From NCBI GenBank assembly GCA_051453625.1, contig JBOZIK010000001.1, forward strand, positions 10,484,550 through 10,548,549: DNA of 64,000 nucleotides, given 5' to 3'. Under the pieces are notes generated by a model, which searched no databases, had not been told where the DNA came from, and was given only the letters and a program-made list of their open reading frames with translations. Position 1 is the stretch's first letter. Each line of letters begins with the position of its first letter. Source of the DNA: Welwitschia mirabilis. Its lineage: Eukaryota > Gnetophyta > Gnetopsida > Welwitschiales. This document shows positions 48,019 through 59,759 of this stretch, piece by piece. A program made the translations under genes and the position numbers.

Positions 48019-50060
48019 ATAACACTCTGACTTTAATTATTCTAATTAAGCATAATTTTTTTAACATTATTAACTAGCATGCATAATGGGATCTAAGATC
48101 AATTTTTATTTAGGCCTTATTAAAACACTATAAGATTTAAAATAACATAATCACTACTTAACTATAAGCCCTTTTGGTTTGCATATAATAATGATGTTAA
48201 AATTACATCCTATATTTATTCCTAGCTTTTTCTTTTGTCACATAAAGATATTTTGTATAAATTTAATGGGATGTTAACTTGTTTTATGACATATAATGGA
48301 TAATCTTTTTGGTGGTGCCTAGCTAATATAATAGGAGGTTGCAACTCCCATTAATAGCATTTCAACTCAATATCTGATCATCTTTTGTATGTAAGTTGGT
48401 TTTACTTCAAGTTCTAGAGCTCAACTATATAAGCTTAGACTTCACCTAGATATACCCCCAATATAGGTGATGGTTGGTATATGAGGTAGATGCATGCTTA
48501 CAAATGACCTCTACTTTCTTAAATCATTGTAGGATGGTGCAACATGATCCTTTAATACTAAAGGCTTGAGATATTAAGTCAGAGTAAGTCCATGCATGGG
48601 TTCATGAAGAGAGTGGTGATTAAATCTACTTCTAGAAGGGTTTATAAAAAAAAGTGAAATGCAAACCACCTTGGTGATTAAATCTAAGAATGAAGATGAA
48701 TAATTACTTAGATTATATTGATTTAGTTGAATGAATACATAATACAAATGCAGACATATAATAATTTTAACATTTAGCAGATTGTTTACCTAGTAAAACT
48801 AATTCTAATTATCATTGTGTGAATAAGAATCAGTTTGATTTTACATGAAAGAAAGATCATACATTTTCAAAGCATAGTAGGAAAAATAAATGAAATAAAC
48901 GTCCCTTTATTTTTCTACATTACAGTAATTCTTTTCAAGTAAGAAACATTAATATATTCAAGTCCTATTGAAGAAACATGTTTCATTTATGGAACTGAGC
49001 CAACTTCTAAACCCCTTTTATAAATTCTAAAAATCTATATTAAAATAAGTTTAAGTAAAATGTATATGTATTTTTTTAATTAAGATAAAACATTAATAAA
49101 GTTAAGTAATTAGGCTACACATCCTTAGAATTATTAAGTAGACAACCTTAATGTTTATGCTTAAAATGCAAGAATAAGAGCCTAAATATTAATAAATAAT
49201 ACATAAAAATTATAAGAAAATAAATTTAAGTAATATAAATCATATATATATCTAAACTAATTCAGCACTTCATTAGATAATTTTCTATAATTATTAAAAT
49301 TATTTACAAGCCTTCTTAGCTTTAAAAAGATATTGAAACTAAAAATTTCTAAATAATTATTTAAAAATGTAAAAATAAATTAGACTTACTTTTATTAAAC
49401 TAAACTCATCATATTATTCAAAAAAATAATTTTATGAAATTGAAATTAGTATAGACACATTTCATTGGGTCAAATTTTGACTATAAAGACTACCTAAATT
49501 TTAGAGTTGCTAAAATAATACCCTTCACTAAAATGATCAGGAGTTTTGATCTACTAAGAGTTTTAAATAAGTAAGTACTTTTTGAAAATATTATTGAGTT
49601 CTCTACAGGGCGTACTATTGTATTATAACCTAGAGCTTTTCATTAGTTTTAAAACTTAAGACTTTTTACTTGCTATTTTTTGCTTATAATTTTTAAGTTA
49701 TTTTCATAAAATAAATTTTAAAAATTATTTTACTCTCTAAAAAATTTACTATTTTATAACTTTTAAGTTTATAATAGGATTCTAAACCTACAAAAATTTT
49801 CATAAATTTTTACTTAGTAGTGAATGAGTTATGACTTTCTTGAGTTATGCTTCACTTTTGGCAAAAAGTAAACTTCAAGTAAACTAACGACAAGAGAACT
49901 CATACTAATTTATAGAAATAAAAATTAATATACTAAATAAAAATTTGTAATAAAAATTAGTACTCAAAGCATGTAAAACACAATTATAATTAATATAAAC
50001 TCATCTTATAATAATAAACAATGTATCAAATATCATAAGCCTTAGGATTTTCTAAAAATG
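48019..50060 (+). repeat. LTR family C, copy 2
   Basis: This begins TATAACACTCTGACTTTAAT, probably a decayed TGTAACACCCTGAC start, and runs to about 50,060. It aligns inverted with 32,680-35,035. It abuts the catalytic codons of the A3 RT, so it probably inserted there, but the other half of RT was not found at its right end. No coding sequence is seen. Confidence 0.6.
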
Positions 50061-50128
50061 ATTGAGCCAAAAATAGATTTATGAGGATCAGATTTATTTA
50101 TCCTAAAAAGAAATTTAATGCCAATTGA

Positions 50129-51339
50129 TGTGCTACCAAATTGTGGGTATTTTATGGGGTATTATGAGTTATTTTTTAGGACATTAGATAAGTCTATGTT
50201 GAGTTTCTATGATTATGGAGAATTAAAGCAAAAATCACAAAATCATATAGACTCGATTACATTTTACAACTATTTAAAGAAATTCATAATACTTCCTATT
50301 TAAAGTAAAGATATTATAAATAAGAATCTGATGTAATTCAAAAAGACTTTCATAAAATCCTATCGTCCACTCCCTCATCCAGATGATAGTCATGACGACA
50401 AATGAAGGCTTGCTAACATGGATGATTACTAGCCAATTCGAGCAGCTAATGTGGAGCTTGTATAATTGGCATCATCTTCTCCCTCCTTCATATGACAGTT
50501 AAGATGACACTGAAGTACAATGGCTTACCAAATTTCATCCATTTTATCTATTTCTTTCTCAATATTAAGCATGTTCCAGTGTGATTGTTACACACTGAGC
50601 ATCGGTTAGGTTTTCCTTTAGTATAAATAAACCTCTCCCTCAATTCTCCTATTAGTCTTCGATACATCAAAAATTCTCTGATAGGAGATCAAAAGGTGGA
50701 AGATCCATCCTTTATCATTGTAGAGATACATCTTCCTTGGTATTGGGTTGTACATCCTCTATTAAGGTCTGAATACTTTGTAACTTAAATGCTAATTCAC
50801 TTAATACAAACTCTATTTCTCTTTTATATCTTTAATACTTTGCATGTCCATTATGTTTTATATTATTTTTATTTGATAACATTTTAACTTACAATATAGG
50901 TCTTAAGGGTAACCTTTATTAAGGTTGATTATATTAGTTTAGGTGCATTTTTAGATTAATTTGCATTACATTCTATTTAACATACTTGATAGCTTAAGTT
51001 TTTCTTGGTTAATAATAATTTCCCTAACTAATTTAGGTTATATAGGATCAATCTTCTTAACAAGTCAATTTGATAATTGAATAGGTGTTCATCTAGAATA
51101 GAATATATATGCATTTGCATAAGTGTGTTTCATTGCATTATTTCTTACATTATTATTTAAATTCTAAAATAATATAATATTTCTTTAGAATTAATTCTCC
51201 TTCTTCCTTCACATGCCTTTAATTGATTTATGACATTTGGGGTTACTTCCATCTATACTAGTGTGTTGTATTTGTAATATACCTATTTGTGATTGACAGG
51301 ATTAAGTAAGATGTAAAGATTATAAAATTATAAACAACA
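50129..51339 (+). repeat. 5' LTR of copy A2
   Basis: It starts TGTGCTACCAAATTG and ends …TATAAACAACA, six bases before the primer site; 1,211 bp. TATAAATA is at 50,622-50,629. Two copies of the family palindrome lie in U3 (CTCATCCAGATGATAG near 50,375, and a decayed one near 50,490). The start matches A1 (7,897) and the LTR at 61,309. Confidence 0.88.
50622..50629 (+). promoter_or_regulatory. TATA box of the A2 5' LTR
   Basis: TATAAATA, then AACCTCTCCCTCAATTCTCC. The same arrangement occurs at 61,808 in the downstream LTR, 493 and 499 bp from the two LTR starts. Confidence 0.65.
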
Positions 51340-51345
51340 AGATCT

Positions 51346-51363
51346 TAGCACTGTTACCGAGGA
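51346..51363 (+). other. Primer binding site, tRNA-Asp type
   Basis: TAGCACTGTTACCGAGGA against TGGCGCCGTTGCCGGGGA. The five differences are all G-to-A or C-to-T. Confidence 0.85.
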
Positions 51364-52219
51364 AGGATACCGAGGAGTTTCAGGATTGTCATTACTTAGG
51401 TGAGTAGATCAAATTTTAGTTCAAATATTTATCTATAATAATGTTGTATTTCTAGTTGTAATTGTAGCTTTTCTTTTTGTAGTTTTTGGTTTTTTAGTCT
51501 GTAATAATGCTTTATCGTCCATGCTATCATCTAGATAATATGGAAGATAATAGTTCAATTTAAAAAATTTTACGATATCATAGTCATAAAGATAAAAGTT
51601 TTCATATTTTCCCCTTCATCATCTAGATAATGAAAAAGATAACTATTAGTTTTTATTTCTCTATTATTTTGTAACTCTACTTTTTGATTTTTTGTTGTTT
51701 TTCAGTTTTTTGTGTGTTACTGTCGTCTAGGATATCATTTGGATAATGAAGAAGATGATGCTCAAGGAAACTAAAATAACTAATCATGTTTTTATATGAC
51801 TAATTTAGGTAAGAAATATTAGAAAAAGTAGTTGTTGCTAGAAGAAAATAATGCTCAAGGAAACTAAAATAACTAATCATGTTTTTATATGACTAATTTA
51901 GGTAAGAAATATTAGAAAAAGTAGTTGNNNNNNNNNNNNNNNNNNNNNNNNNNNNNNNNNNNNNNNNNNNNNNNNNNNNNNNNNNNNNNNNNNNNNNNNN
52001 NNNNNNNNNNNNNNNNNNNNNNNNNNNAAAGTAGTTGTTGCTAGAAGAAAATATCAGAGAAAGATTGGTTGACTTCAGATTAAAATCAGGTTCACAGTTC
52101 CTAGGTACATATAACATCTCTTCTAAATTTATCTTTTTAGAATATAATTTTGTGAATAAAAATTTTTTAGAAAATAATTTAGAATAAGATAATTTTAAAA
52201 TGTTGAATGCTACGCAAAA
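51364..52219 (+). other. 5' leader of copy A2
   Basis: Non-coding. It carries three decayed copies of the family palindrome in a longer context (near 51,513, 51,620 and 51,720), each followed by GA(A/T)GAT. The gap at 51,928-52,027 has the same sequence on both sides (AAAGTAGTTGTTGCTAGAAG region). Confidence 0.7.
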
Positions 52220-53480
52220 ATAAAAACAAGTCATAGGATCTTCAAACACTCATCCTAATGTAAATCTTACTCTTAAAGAAATGATAGCAAATAGAAAACA
52301 TGAAATACAGACCCTTTTTTATTTATCTCCAACTGACAATATTGAGTTGAAAAACTTGAATGCTTATCCCATCTTTGATGAAAAAAACAATGAGGATCCT
52401 CTCCAATGCATTGCTGACATTAAACAATCAGTTCATACCTTTGGTAACGGATAAAAAAAGAATTACTAATCATACCTATATCATCATTTTTTCCATTATG
52501 TTAAAAGAAAAAGAAAAACTTTGGTTAAGAAATATATCCCACAAGAGTTTAAAAACATGAAATCAAGTTTAGTAAGCTTTTATTTAGAGATTTATTAGTG
52601 AATCAATAATCAGAAAGAGAAAGAAAGAAGTAACTAACTTCCAATAACAACCACACGAGGATTATGCTTCCACCTACGAATGATTCTTTATTGCAATCCA
52701 TTCTAGTTTAATAGATGCATTAACATGAGAAAAATTACTAGATTACTTTTATAGTGGATTGAACAGCCAAATAAAATAGCTTATGAATTTTTCTTATGGT
52801 GAGAATCTCATATTAAAAAATGCTTGAAAAACATTAAAAGAACTTGTTTAAGTGAGTTAAAGAAAAAACTAACATTTAGAGATAACCTCATCATAGACCA
52901 AATTATTAAAGATTTAAAAGAAATAAAATAAGAAAAGGAGATAGAATGAGTATAAACTAAATCAGTAAATTTGATTAGAGATTTTATGACAACCTTATAA
53001 AAATTTTCTGAGATGATTTTAGATTTGAAACTAACAACTAAAAAGAGTGTTGTGCAAACTTGTGACTCATGTGAAGATAATTATCACAAAACTAAGGATC
53101 ATTCTCTTATTACCAACCTATAAAGAAAGAATTTATGAAGAAACTTGTGCTTTTAATCAAAAATCTTCAAACTTTAGAAATCAAAACCAAAATTAGAATC
53201 AAAACCAATTCCAACCTAGGATGCATGCACAATCTAATTTTCAAACCTTTGATAAAAAATTTAAAAATTTTAAAATCAATCCTTAACCTTTCAAAAGTTG
53301 ATTTGAAAATTTAAACTTTCAACCAAGTTCATCAAACTTTTAATATCAAAATAATTCACTTAAAAATTCTATAGATGAACTTAGAAAATCTCAAGAAAAG
53401 GCAAATTATAACATTAAGAATTTAGTGAATGTCCTTTAATAAACTATGTTAGTAAATTAAAGACTGCAAGGATCATTAGA
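52220..53480 (+). pseudogene. gag pseudogene, copy A2
   Basis: The start region reads NVNLTLKEMIANRKHEIQTL near 52,257, then a capsid-like part (NLNAYPIFDEKNNEDPLQ; HKSLKT). A zinc-knuckle remnant CDSCEDNYHKTKD at about 53,060-53,100 keeps C-x2-C-x4-H but lacks the last Cys. An Asn/Gln-rich tail follows (about 53,160-53,340). It matches the minus-strand gag at 3,270-5,061. Frameshifts are frequent, and one lies directly after the knuckle. Confidence 0.78.
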
Positions 53481-53879
53481 AACACAACCTCTATCAAATC
53501 CTAATGAAATAAGAAAAGGTTATAATATTATGATAAGAATTGAAAATGAAATAAACCATCCTCTTTATGAAGCCTCAACCTTTTAAAACAACATAAGAAA
53601 TGATGAAGAAGAATAGCACATTGAAATATTATAAAATTATAACTTTCATTCTCATTTAAATGATAAAAGTAAAAAAGAAAAATTTTGCAAAGAAAAAAGA
53701 AAAGAAACATATAACCCCTTGGCTTGATAGGCTGAACAGTCATTCAACCTTCGATGATCATCTTAAATCCTTAATGCAAAATGTGAGCATAAACTTACCA
53801 TTTTGGAAACTTTTGTAAGAAAACCCAAAATATTCTAAGTTGTGGAAAGACTTAATAAGAAGAAAATAAAAATGAACTA

Positions 53880-54440
53880 TACCTAGTAAAGCCTTTTTAG
53901 CTCAACCCCTAACCAACTTAGTTTTAAAAAAATCTTCAAAATTTAAATATCCAGGGGTACCAATGGTTAGTTTCATATTAGAGGGAAATAAAAGAAGAAA
54001 AATGGCTTTAATCAACATTGTAATAAATGTCAACATTATGTCATTACACATTTGTAAGAGAATTGGTTTAGAAACTAGAATAAAGATTACTCAGATTATC
54101 TTAGAATTAGTAGACACATCAATTAAGAGATCCTTGAGAGTTATAAAAGATTTAATGATTTAAATTAAAGAGGTATTCTACTCAATAGATGTGGTTGTAA
54201 TAGAGATCAAACATAACAGAGGTTATCCATTACTTCTAGGAAGAGCATTCTATATGATAGCCCATTGCATTATTGAAAGGAGAACTAGGATGATGGAGTG
54301 TCACTTAGAAAATAACAAGTTTACAATTAGAGTTTTTAATGTAGTTGAGAAAGGCCTAGGTGATGAATGGAATGTAGAAAATAAAATTAAGCCAACTTTG
54401 TTTTTACAACATTATCCACTTAAAGAAAGATAGCTAAAGT
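53880..54440 (+). pseudogene. Aspartic protease pseudogene, copy A2
   Basis: The protease cleaves the gag-pol polyprotein. The frame 53,963-54,163 reads VSFILEGNKRRKMALINIVI then NVNIMSLHICKRIGL. The position corresponds to the D(L/I)GA(S/N)-x-NLMP active site of this family, but Asn-Ile-Val-Ile stands where Asp-x-Gly-Ala is expected, so it is inactive. The frame 54,191-54,433 gives the domain end (GYPLLLGRAFYMIAHCIIER, then MECHLENNKFTIRVFN), where the conserved LLGR box is intact. Confidence 0.8.
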
Positions 54441-54879
54441 TACATGAACCTACATATATGACAATCCACTTGAGATATAAAACTTAAAAGATTTTGATAA
54501 ATTCAACTTTGAGCATTCAAAAAATGATCTTTTAGATTAGAAAGATGAATAAATAGAACTTTTTATCTAGAAAGAATTTTAACTATTGCAAACAAATGAG
54601 ATTTCACATTTTAAGCAAGGTCATCCACTTGTGACATTTGAACAATAGTTCAAGACGATGATCATTCTTGATGAATCTTTTTCAAAAACTAAAAATCTTA
54701 GTTTGAATCTAAATTTCAAACCTCTACCTGGTGGACTGAAATAAATTTTTCTCTATAATGATCAAAACAAACTTTTAATAGTCAATGAAAACCACTCTCC
54801 TAATTAATAATCAACCTTAATCTCTTTTTTGAATTCTAAAGTTAATGCATTTGCTTGATCTCATAAAGATCTATCAACC

Positions 54880-55690
54880 ATGCCTCCTTTTATTATTTAA
54901 TATAAAATTTATCTTAAGGTTAGATAATAATAAAGGAGATCAAATCCAATACTTAAACAAGTAGTAAAGGATAAAATAATTAAATTAATGGACATTGGGG
55001 TCATTATGCTATATCAGATAGTGAATGAGTTAGTTCCTTAACTGTAGTACTAAAGAAAGATGGGAAATGGAGAATGTGTACAGACTTTAGAAAACTTAAT
55101 AAAGTCACAAAAAAATACCATTACCTTCTAACCTTCCTTGACCAAATTTAGGGATAGCTTTTTATTTTTTCCTTAATGGATATAGCAGTTATAGTCAAGT
55201 TTACTAGCTAGTGAAGACTACGATAAAACAACTTTTACTTTTTCTTATAAGACATCTGCTTTTAGATTAACATGTTTTGAACTTTACAATGCTTTTAAAA
55301 CATTTCAATGAGCTATGATGGGTATCTTTCTGACATGTTAAAGGATTGGATAGAAATATTTATGAATGACTTCTTAATCTTTTGAAAAAAGTTTGATCAA
55401 ATCTTAGAAAGATTATAGAAAGTCCTTGATAGATGTATAGAGTATGGCATTTATTTAAGTTGGAAAAAGAGCTTATTTTTAGTTGATAATGGAATAGTCT
55501 CAAGTCACCACATTTTTAATAAAGGATTTAGGATGGACCCTAAAAAAGTAAGTGTCATTAAAGATCTAACTCCTCCAGCCAAAGTTAAATAAATTCAATC
55601 TTTTCTTAGATATTATGGTTTTTATGTTGCTTCATATAAGATTATGCTAAAATCTGTAAATTCCTTCACTTGTTATTAGAGAAAGAAGTA
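54880..55690 (+). pseudogene. Reverse transcriptase pseudogene, copy A2
   Basis: In order: a VLKKDGKWRMCTDFRKLN block near 55,050-55,100, a decayed central part, the catalytic block FMNDFLIF near 55,360, then SWKKSLFLVDNGIVSSHHIF and RMDPKKVSVIKDLTPP near 55,460-55,580. The first Asp of the F-x-DD pair is Asn (GAT to AAT), so the polymerase would be dead even without the stops. The stop after FLIF lies in place of a residue conserved as Tyr/Ser plus Gly. Confidence 0.85.
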
Positions 55691-55739
55691 AAATTTGAAT
55701 TGAATAAATCTTGTCAACTTGCTTTCAACACACTTAAGA

Positions 55740-56180
55740 ATAAAATCTCTTCTTTATCTATTATGATAGGACATAGTTAGAATAAGGATTTTAAACTAAT
55801 GTGTGACGTTATTAATATTGTTGTGGGTGGAATGCTTAGAAAAAAATATGAAAATGATTCTAAAGCTATATCTTATCATAATAAAACATTATTTAAAGCT
55901 CAAACAAATTACACAACTATTGAGAGAGAGATATTAGCCATAATATTTTGTCTCGATAATCTTAGATATTATCTTTTAGGCCTCCATACAAACATTTACA
56001 TAGATCATGCAACTAATTGATAATTGATGGATAAGAAATATTCTAGTGCTAGATTGATTAGATAGATCCTTTTAATGTAGGAATTTAATCTCACCATCAT
56101 AGATAAGGCAGGAATACATAATAATGTAGTAGATTATTCATCATGCCTTTCTTCTTCTAATGACTTTTTTTATTAATGAT
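55740..56180 (+). pseudogene. RNase H pseudogene, copy A2
   Basis: The frame 55,799-56,020 reads KAQTNYTTIEREILAI, then CLDNLRYYLLGLHTNIYIDH. It continues after a stop with RLIR, IDKAGIHNNVVDYSSCL near 56,050-56,150. There is no tandem duplication of the kind seen at 880-1,032. Confidence 0.85.
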
Positions 56181-56279
56181 TCTTTCCTAGATGAATAATT
56201 TTTTACTATATCTTCTACTTATCACCCTCCTTGATATGTTGATATTATCAATTATGTTAATACTTTAAAAACAACACAA

Positions 56280-57525
56280 AATTAGGATCACAATCAAAGA
56301 AAATCTTTCTTCAATAGAATAGGTGATTATGAATGGATAGAGCCACATCTTTATCATAGGTGGAAATACAAAATCATGAGAAAATGTATGCCAGAATGGA
56401 AAAAATTAGATATCCTTCATCTTTATCATGGTGGTATTTGTGATGGATATTTTAGTGATTAAAAAACAGCCATGAAAGTTTTTCATTCTAGATTTTATGC
56501 TAGAAGGTGTGATGCATGTCAACATTATGGTATCCTTATACATTCTCAAGAAATGGTCCTTAAACTAATTCTTAAATGTGAACCTTTTTATTATTTAGGA
56601 ATCAATTTCATAGGCCTAATCAAATCACCTTCTAAAGATAAAAACTACATCTTAGTGGTTATTGATTATGTGACTAAATGATTTGAAGTAATTTCTACTT
56701 TTATAAATGATGCCTAAACTATTTGTAATTTTGTTAGAATTTAAATTTTTTAATAATTTAGCTTTTCTTGAATAATCATTAGTGATCAGGGAACTCATTT
56801 TATCAATCATCTTTTTAGGAAACTTCTTTTATCCATTAGAACAGAACATAGAATAGTTGTGCTTACCATTTACAAATCAATGAATAAGTTGAAAATACCA
56901 ATAAAAAAACTAAAAAAGTGCTTTAAAAATCTATTTCTACTAATAAGAAATCTTGGGCTTTTAAACTTAATAATACTCTTTGAGCTTACCATACTACTTG
57001 GTGTAATTCTCTTGGTTTTTCACCTTATGAACTTGTATACAACAAAGTCTGTATTTTACCTATTGATGTTTGTTACAATTTCTATTATTCAATACATTAA
57101 CTTAATTTTGTAAAGTTAGAAGAAAATCTTAAAACTCATTTAGTTCAATTAGGTTATTTAGATGAAAACCAAACTTAAGTTATACATCATCAACTTATTC
57201 ACAAAGCTCAAAATAAGTTTAAACATGATAAAAAGTTAATTCATAAGAAGTTTAAACTTGGTCAACTAGTTCTGTTATACAATAATAGAGTACATCTTCC
57301 ACATAATAAGTTGACTTAAAAATGGTTAGATTCTTACCTTATCAAGAAAGTATATTTTAATGGCTCTATTGAGATTTTTTACTTAACCATTAAATACATT
57401 CATAAAGTTAATGGACAAAGGTTAAAAATATCTTAGCAACTTTCTAATGCAATTTTGAACATGATAGGAGCACTTGTCTTCGAGTTTCTCCTCGATGAGA
57501 AGGACTTCCTCCCTAACATTATCTA
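56280..57525 (+). pseudogene. Integrase pseudogene, copy A2
   Basis: Integrase joins element DNA to the host. The zinc-binding region shows LHLYHGGICDGYFSD and RRCDACQHYG (56,420-56,530). The catalytic core shows YLGINFIGLIKSPSKDKNYI at about 56,600, with Asn where the first catalytic Asp is expected. IISDQGTHFINHLF follows near 56,780 with the second Asp kept. The third acidic residue lies in a frame-shifted stretch after SMNKLK near 56,880. The C-terminal KVNGQRLK block near 57,410 and the stop near 57,525 end pol. Confidence 0.83.
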
Positions 57526-59759
57526 AATTTTCTCTTAGCTTATTCCTTTAAAGGATATTATGATGTCACTTGATCATCTTTTAAACATGACTTATGTATT
57601 TATTTTATTTCTATGAGTAGTCTTTATACTTGGGCATTTTATAGTGGTAAGATTGGATTCACCTAATCTGAAGACATTTACACATCTAGAACTTCATTTC
57701 AAAGGAAGATACTTTATTTTTTATGTTTTTCTCAAAGGCAAAAAAACTTTGATTATTTAGGTGTCTTCTTTTCTATCTTTCCTCTCACTACTTCAAATTC
57801 ATCTTTTAGGGTGTATGATCATGTGAAATTTATCTTTTACTTCTTTGATTTCAAAAAAATGAAGGAAAAAGAAAAAGTAAAAAAAAATCAAATCATGATG
57901 ATTTATATCTGAACTAGCTTAAAAACATGGTCACCATGATGTCCTACTACAAGCACACCATGGAAAATTTTCCTGAGAGAAGCCTTTGACAGTGTGATAT
58001 GGTAGTTGTGAAAGGTCCACTAGAAGGTTAATTGGTCATACTTTGTAGGTCCTTACTTCTCGAATTATGGTTGTACTTTTCTCATCATAGAAAATAAAAT
58101 AATGAAAATGTTAAGGCTCTGAAATCAGTGGTGTTCCAAGTATTATCATAAGCATTTCTTATTTCTTACACTCTTAGTCTTTTCACATGATCATTTTACT
58201 TTTGAGGATTCAGGTGTCTGTTTTAAGATGTTAATAAGTAAGTTCATTTTTAAGAAACTCTTTAATCTTATCACTTATTATCTAGAGCATTTTATTTTTA
58301 GCATCGTCATAACCACTGCCTTTCGAATGGAACTTTATAGAGTTATACATTTAGTCATGCATTTTAAATTAAGTGATGTTATGATCTCTCCCATATGAGT
58401 CTACTAAGTTAGAATTTAGGGTATGTAGGCTATATTCTTCATGTTCATTATGTCCATTTTTTATTTTGATTTTTTTTAATTACTTAGTTACTTATTTTAA
58501 AGCTATTTTTGTACTCTCTTATCATTTTAGGACCTTAACGTTTGGTAGTTTCCTTGCTTAGTTTTTAATAAAAAGTATATTTCTTAATTAGATGAGTTTC
58601 CTTTTAATTTTTTTGATATTTATTTTTAGTTTTTTGGGGTTTTATAGATTGTTCATAAGTATTTTTGCAAAGGCACATTTGTTGAATACTCATGGACCTA
58701 CTTCATCCCAACTAGCATATTTTCGTCGCTTAATTTTTTGATCATTCACATTCAATATTTGTCAAAATCTTTTCCAAATATTTATTTTTCAAATATGATA
58801 TTTCTACATTAAGCTCTGAACTTAATCTATTGACTATCAAAATTTAAGTTTTACAAAATTTTGTCAAACACTTATTGTCTACTTGATCATCTAGATAATA
58901 GGAAGGATGACAGCCTAGATTTTCCTGACAGTCATTCTAGGGTTGTTATCTAAACAACATGACCAGATGATAATGTGTTAAAACCATGGGCTCCATTTTT
59001 TTCCACCATTTTTCACCATTTCTAAGCCTTCTCACTTCATTCCTTCATATGGCACATATCACGCTAGGAACTACCACTAATTCAGGACCCCCTCTTGTAA
59101 ATTTGGTACTCTGTATTACAAGATTTAAGTGAATTTTTGAAAATGTGATGTGTTTTCATTCTCTTACTTATTTTTAATTTTTTCTCTTAATTCTTGATCT
59201 TTTGAAGCATAGTTTGGACTTATGTTGTTTAGGTTTTCATGCTCTTCAATTTTGAACTCATGAATTCAGTTTTCACCACAAAGTTTTCACAAAATCTGAA
59301 ATTATGCATTTTATGATGTAGAATTAGGATTTTATATTTGAAATTTGTTTTCTCATAAACTGTAAATTGAATTAACATGATCCTTTTAGCAAATTAATCA
59401 ATGTAATAAGCTTTACATTTCTACTAGATTAGATGTTTCATTTTAGCACTTTCAGTTTTTGACCTTATGTGGGGCTTACTTAATTAGCAATTTCTCATTT
59501 TTTCTAATTTTCATGTGATTTATTCACTCCATTAGTCAATATAAGACATATTATTTTTTAATCCAAGGAAGGACTAATTTTCATAATTTTTACACTAAAA
59601 AATCAATTTATGGAGTCATTTTAGAGCTTCCATAAGACATAATTTTTTGTGATTTCTACTTGATACAAATATGTGCTAAATTTTTATGTTTGATTAGGCC
59701 TTACATAATTAAGGCTAGGCAAGCCGAGGTAGAGGCTAAACTATCAAAGTAGAGGACGG
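57526..59759 (+). other. 3' spacer of copy A2
   Basis: Non-coding, about 2.2 kb. It is homologous to 62,228-64,000 and in part to 45,300-45,450 and 30,341-30,646. It carries family palindromes near 58,883 and 58,965. Confidence 0.6.

Noticed and set aside
53528-53743. Minus-strand ORF of 71 residues
   Set aside because: It is the antisense shadow of decayed gag/protease sequence in the A2 element.
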